NCBI RefSeq assembly: GCF_900765565.1 | Contig: NZ_CAAFRZ010000096.1 | Span: forward strand, 1 to 12,218 | Direction of reading: 5' to 3' | DNA from: an uncultured Dialister sp. | GTDB taxonomy: Bacteria > Bacillota > Negativicutes > Veillonellales > Dialisteraceae | Length of the DNA stretch: 12,218 nucleotides | Shown: piece by piece, positions 9,628 through 12,218 of the stretch | Numbering within the stretch: the first letter of the stretch is position 1 | Layout of the letters: the number at the start of each line of letters is the position of its first letter | Notes under the pieces: model-generated | The model's database searches: none | Seen by the model: the letters and a program-made list of their open reading frames with translations, nothing else | What the model was told of the DNA's origin: nothing | Made by a program: the position numbers and the translations under genes

Positions 9628-10635
9628 TCAAAGTCCTTTCGATGCTACATACTTAACAAGGTCAATGATTCTCATGGAATAGCCCCATTCGTTATCGTAC
9701 CAGGCGATGACTTTGACAAGATTTCCTTCCATCACCATGGTGAGGAGGCTGTCCACGGTGGAGCTGACGTCGGTGGTGAGGAAATCGCTGGAAACGAGGG
9801 GTTCATCTGTATAGGCAAGAATGCCCTTCAGTTCTCCTTCAGACGCTTCCTTCAGGGCGGCGTTCACTTCTTCCTTCGTCACGTTTTTGCCCAGTTCCAC
9901 GGTCAGGTCTACCAGGGATACATCGGGGGTGGGGACGCGGATGGCGAGGCCATTCAGTTTACCCTTCAGTTCCGGAATCACGATGCCGATGGCCTTTGCA
10001 GCACCGGTGGAGGTGGGGATAATATTTTCCGCAGCTGCCCGGCCTCTTCTGGGATCCTTCTTGTGGGCCTTTTCCAGGATGGCCTGGTCATTGGTATAGG
10101 AATGGACGGTGGTCATGAGGCCCCGTTTGATGTGGAATTTTTCATGGAGTACCTTCACCACCGGTGCCAGGCAGTTCGTGGTGCAGGAAGCATTGGAAAT
10201 GATATTATCCTTCTTCGGATCATAGGTTCCTTCATTGACGCCCATGACGATGGTGGCGTCGTCGTCCTTGCCGGGAGCTGTGATGATGACTTTCTTCACG
10301 GTTCCTTTGATATGCTTGCCGGCGCTGGCTTTATCCTTCAGTTTGCCCGTGGATTCCACCACGATTTCTACGCCATATTTGCTCCAGTCCAGGTGTTCCG
10401 GATCCCGGTCATGGAATACATGGACCCGTTTCCCTTCGATGATGAGGTCGTCCCCGTCGATTTCTACCTTCTTGCCGAGACGGCCGTGGACGGAATCGTA
10501 CTTCAGAAGATAGGCAGCCGTTTCGACGCCGCTGGGGTTGTTGATTGCTACGACTTCCAGGTCATCCCTGTCCAGCATGCCCCGGAATACCAGTCTTCCG
10601 ATCCTGCCAAATCCGTTAATACCAATTTTTGTCAT
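9628..10635 (-). CDS. gap: Glyceraldehyde-3-phosphate dehydrogenase, type I
   Basis: Oxidises and phosphorylates glyceraldehyde-3-phosphate to 1,3-bisphosphoglycerate with NAD(P)+. With the ATG at 10635 the protein has 335 residues and begins MTKIGINGFGRIGR. A longer in-frame start at 10668 would put 11 extra residues before the conserved Rossmann strand and lacks support, whereas AGGAGGG sits 7 nt before 10635. Catalytic Cys151 (SNASCTTNC) and His178 (TVHSYTND) are present, as are TSTGAAKA and the C-terminal WYDNEWGYS. The residue that should be the NAD-selecting Asp at the end of the second beta strand is Asn33 (AINNPSG), which recalls NADP-using or dual-specificity GapB-type enzymes. It begins one base after the cggR stop. 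Confidence 0.97.
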   Translation of the reverse strand: MTKIGINGFGRIGRLVFRGMLDRDDLEVVAINNPSGVETAAYLLKYDSVHGRLGKKVEIDGDDLIIEGKRVHVFHDRDPEHLDWSKYGVEIVVESTGKLKDKASAGKHIKGTVKKVIITAPGKDDDATIVMGVNEGTYDPKKDNIISNASCTTNCLAPVVKVLHEKFHIKRGLMTTVHSYTNDQAILEKAHKKDPRRGRAAAENIIPTSTGAAKAIGIVIPELKGKLNGLAIRVPTPDVSLVDLTVELGKNVTKEEVNAALKEASEGELKGILAYTDEPLVSSDFLTTDVSSTVDSLLTMVMEGNLVKVIAWYDNEWGYSMRIIDLVKYVASKGL

Positions 10636-10636
10636 G

Positions 10637-11689
10637 TTAGTACCCTCCTGTTTCTGACTCTTTTCCAACCATCAAAGATAAGATTTCATTTCCTGCGCCT
10701 TCATCAGTGATGAGGGTGCCCCGGATCCCTGCCCTTGCCATGGCAAGAATGGCGGCGCCCTTGTGACAGCCTCCGGCCGCAATGAGCACATGGGGAATCG
10801 ATGAGATTTCGTCCCCGGAAATACCGGCATTGTACATACGGTAGAGAACTTTGCCATGGATATCGACATAGAGGCCCAGGGCCTCACCGGCTGCCCCATG
10901 GCTTGCGAGACGGGCCCTCACGTCGCCGGGAAGCTCCATCCACCTCGAAGCATCCCCAGGATCATCCACACCGGTGAGGAGAATATCCGTTTTTGCAATG
11001 AGTTCATCCACCACTTTCAATTGGGGAAGCTCCTTCTTCACCTTCAGGAACAGCTCCGGCGAAAGGCCGTCGGGAATCGTCATGAGGTGGTAGGTCCCTC
11101 CCAGCCTTTCCGCCATCCTGGCGGCCACCAGGTTTGGCAGGTACTCGATTTTCCTGCCGAAACCGCCCCGGGCGGGGACCACGTCCACCTTCATGTGGAG
11201 CGTGGGCAGGGCATTCGCAATGCCCGCAATCTCCGGTCCGCCGCTGACGGCAGCAATATGGCCGTCCCGAAGGATCCTGAGGAGCACCAGGGCCCCTTCC
11301 TGGCTGATTTCATTATTCACTTCCGGAGACCGGTCCGAGTCCCCTCTCACCACGATTACCTTTTCCATGGACAGGATGGACTCCAGTTTCTTCTCCATGT
11401 AGGAAAGGGAGGGGCTCTTCTGCAGGTACGGAGCCAGGGGTCCGAGGAGAGACTCCCCTTTGGACGTGAGGCTCATGCCGGAAGGACGGGAAATCAAAAG
11501 ACCTGCTTTTTCCATCTTTTCGATGTGTTTCCGGATCGTGCTTTCAGGAAGTTTCGTCTGCACGGCGAGAATATGCCTTCCCACCGGCTGCCATTCATGA
11601 ATCTGTCGAAGAATCTCGTACCTTTCCTGCGCCCCGTCCATCATTTCCGGAAGCAGCAGCATCAATAAGGAGTCTTCTTTCACCTTCAT
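10637..11689 (-). CDS. cggR: Central glycolytic genes regulator CggR (SorC/DeoR family repressor)
   Basis: In Bacillus, CggR represses the gap operon and is released by fructose-1,6-bisphosphate. Here it has 350 residues from ATG 11689, or 351 from the adjacent GTG at 11692, whose ribosome site is equally weak (GGGAAAG). In GTG numbering: an N-terminal winged-helix domain (about 20-88, RYEILRQI... then VGRHILAVQTKLPESTIRKH, close to the Bacillus pattern), then the SorC-type sugar-phosphate domain with VVRGDSDRSPEV (114-125), AVSGGPEI (148-155), VPARGGFGRKIE (172-183), AAGGCHKGAA (305-314) and TDEGAGNEIL (329-338). The phosphate-loop residues that read TGGTT in Bacillus are SGGPE here, so effector affinity may differ. 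It is the first gene of the operon and ends one base before gap, the usual autoregulated arrangement. Confidence 0.95.
   Translation of the reverse strand: MKVKEDSLLMLLLPEMMDGAQERYEILRQIHEWQPVGRHILAVQTKLPESTIRKHIEKMEKAGLLISRPSGMSLTSKGESLLGPLAPYLQKSPSLSYMEKKLESILSMEKVIVVRGDSDRSPEVNNEISQEGALVLLRILRDGHIAAVSGGPEIAGIANALPTLHMKVDVVPARGGFGRKIEYLPNLVAARMAERLGGTYHLMTIPDGLSPELFLKVKKELPQLKVVDELIAKTDILLTGVDDPGDASRWMELPGDVRARLASHGAAGEALGLYVDIHGKVLYRMYNAGISGDEISSIPHVLIAAGGCHKGAAILAMARAGIRGTLITDEGAGNEILSLMVGKESETGGY
10643..10649 (-). promoter_or_regulatory. Shine-Dalgarno fixing the gap start
   Basis: The minus strand reads AGGAGGG, seven bases before the ATG at 10635, and lies within the last codons of cggR. 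It is the strongest ribosome binding site in the window, in keeping with high GAPDH demand. It rules out the longer frame beginning at 10668. Confidence 0.85.
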
Positions 11690-11725
11690 CACTTTCCCAT
11701 CACAATCCCATCTGAAAGAAACAGA

Positions 11726-11778
11726 ATTATACCAGGTCTTACCGATTACAGTATATCACGGTTACTTTAATACTACAA
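11726..11778 (-). promoter_or_regulatory. Promoter region of the cggR-gap-pgk-tpiA-eno operon
   Basis: There are two overlapping candidates on the minus strand. The first is TTGTAG (11778-11773), 17 nt, then TATACT (11755-11750) with a TG one base before it. The second is an extended -10, TGGTATAAT (11734-11726), with no good -35. Either would start transcription some 25-55 nt before cggR. The surrounding 11700-11820 stretch is A/T-rich. The CGGGAC-type direct repeats bound by Bacillus CggR are not visible. An imperfect inverted repeat ACCGTGAT...ATCGGT (about 11762-11741) overlaps the promoter and could be an operator, at low confidence. Confidence 0.6.
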
Positions 11779-11840
11779 CATCTATGTGGAAATCCGGTAT
11801 TAAGTGTACTCTATTAATTTGGAGTAGATGCTCAAATAAA

Positions 11841-11894
11841 AAGTTGAGATTTGAGAATTGAGTGAAGAGAATTGAGCTTCAGCGGCTTCGCCGC
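11841..11894 (+). repeat. Heptad tandem array plus GC hairpin (copy H4)
   Basis: Five 7-bp units at 11841-11875 (AAGTTGA, GATTTGA, GAATTGA, GTGAAGA, GAATTGA; the fourth is degenerate) are followed by GCTTCA and a perfect GCGGC-TTC-GCCGC hairpin at 11882-11894. It lies upstream of the cggR promoter and points away from the gene. Confidence 0.75.
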
Positions 11895-11905
11895 CTTTTC
11901 CCTCA

Positions 11906-11944
11906 ATCCATCCTGCGGCTTTGCCGCGGCCCTTCTCCAGGGCC
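11906..11944. repeat. Composite element, left part (two-hairpin module, copy 2)
   Basis: ATCCATCC (11906-11913) is followed by GCGGC-TTT-GCCGC (11915-11927) and GGCCCT-TCTCC-AGGGCC (11928-11944), then TGCATG. Inverted, this matches 4671-4716 almost base for base; one base of the second hairpin is missing here. A third copy begins at 12187. Confidence 0.75.
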
Positions 11945-11960
11945 TGCATGGTTGGGGAAA

Positions 11961-12007
11961 GAGTTGAGATTTGAGATTTGAGAGTTGAGGTCCAGCGGCT
12001 TCGCCGC
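11961..12007 (+). repeat. Heptad tandem array plus GC hairpin (copy H5)
   Basis: Four units at 11961-11988 (GAGTTGA, GATTTGA, GATTTGA, GAGTTGA) are followed by GGTCCA and GCGGC-TTC-GCCGC at 11995-12007. It sits between the two halves of the composite element, where copy 1 (4569-4716) has no array, so it looks like an insertion into the element or a recombination product. Confidence 0.8.
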
Positions 12008-12024
12008 AAAAAGCTGCATGCTAT

Positions 12025-12137
12025 TGGTTATCTCACGTATTAAGGAAATCGGTAATCACGTGCCCCCTTAGAGAAGGGGGCAGCCCAAAGGGCGGGGGAT
12101 GGATCCGCCTCGAAGAGGCGGGATCTGCGAAGCAGAT
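12025..12137. repeat. Composite element, right part (linker plus hairpin cluster, copy 2)
   Basis: A linker beginning with GGTTATCTCAC is recognisably related to the minus strand of 4611-4665. It leads to CCCCCTT-AGAG-AAGGGGG (12063-12080), GCCC-AAA-GGGC (12083-12093), GGATGGAT (12097-12104), CCGCCTC-GAA-GAGGCGG (12105-12121) and ATCTGC-GAA-GCAGAT (12123-12137). The first, second and fourth hairpins are the inverted counterparts of those at 4552-4610. The loop bases differ while the arms are preserved, which suggests selection on base pairing. Confidence 0.7.
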
Positions 12138-12150
12138 AATGCCTGAGCGC

Positions 12151-12218
12151 TGGATTTCTCACATTGAGCATTTAACGGTTCCGTCAATCCATCCTGCGGC
12201 TTTGCCGCGGCCCTTCTC
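12151..12218. repeat. Further linker and two-hairpin module, cut by the window end
   Basis: GGATTTCTCAC at 12152-12162 and the following bases resemble the linker of the composite element. ATCCATCC (12187-12194), GCGGC-TTT-GCCGC (12196-12208) and the start of the GGCCCTTCTC hairpin then run into the window edge. Another composite copy therefore probably continues beyond 12218. No gene is seen in 11800-12218. Confidence 0.6.

Noticed and set aside
11690..11760. Bacillus-type CggR operator (CGGGAC direct repeats)
   Set aside because: No CGGGAC-like direct repeats are present between the promoter and cggR. Only a weak imperfect inverted repeat is seen, too poor to annotate separately.
11800..12009. 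Minus-strand frame of 69 codons upstream of cggR
   Set aside because: It is composed of heptad arrays and GC hairpins, and it overlaps the A/T-rich region next to the cggR promoter. No family signature or Shine-Dalgarno is visible.

Overview
The window is a chromosomal housekeeping segment of a low-redundancy bacterial genome. All seven confident genes lie on the minus strand and form three transcription units. Reading in the direction of transcription (high to low coordinates), they are a glycolytic operon cggR-gap-pgk-tpiA-eno (11689 to 6310), a single gene ppaC for a family II (DHH) inorganic pyrophosphatase (5914 to 4970), and pcrA-ligA for a UvrD-type helicase and the NAD-dependent DNA ligase (4365 to 142). 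CggR, a family II pyrophosphatase and a pcrA-ligA pair together point to Bacillota. The fairly GC-rich coding sequence and the protein flavour suggest a Negativicutes lineage (Veillonellaceae-like, for example a relative of Dialister or Megasphaera). That placement is inference from memory, not a search result.

Glycolytic operon: the repressor gene comes first, and the five genes are tightly packed from cggR to tpiA (1, 2 and 6 nt gaps), followed by a 73 nt spacer before eno. The products take glyceraldehyde-3-phosphate to 3-phosphoglycerate, interconvert the triose phosphates, and convert 2-phosphoglycerate to phosphoenolpyruvate. The phosphoglycerate mutase gene that sits between tpiA and eno in Bacillus-type operons is absent. 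A promoter region with an extended -10 precedes cggR, and a strong intrinsic terminator follows eno. Three start codons need correction relative to the longest reading frames: gap starts at 10635, pgk at 9625, and tpiA uses TTG at 8431.

Spacers: 1-141, 4366-4969, 5915-6309 and 11690-12218 are where the unusual material lies. They are filled with short repeats of a common design: a tandem array of about four 7-bp units (or, twice, 6-bp units), followed on the same strand by a GC-rich hairpin with a three-base loop, most often GCGGC-NNN-GCCGC. I count eight heptad arrays, two hexad arrays, nine perfect GCGGC-NNN-GCCGC hairpins and more than a dozen related hairpins, none noticed inside genes. 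A larger composite element (about 150-200 bp, hairpin clusters flanked by ATCCATCC/GGATGGAT) occurs at 4569-4716 and again, inverted and rearranged, at 11906-12104. A near-palindromic element fills 6004-6224. The repeats sit outside the predicted promoters and terminators, at the ends of transcription units. Their function is unknown; they are the part of this window most likely to be undescribed.
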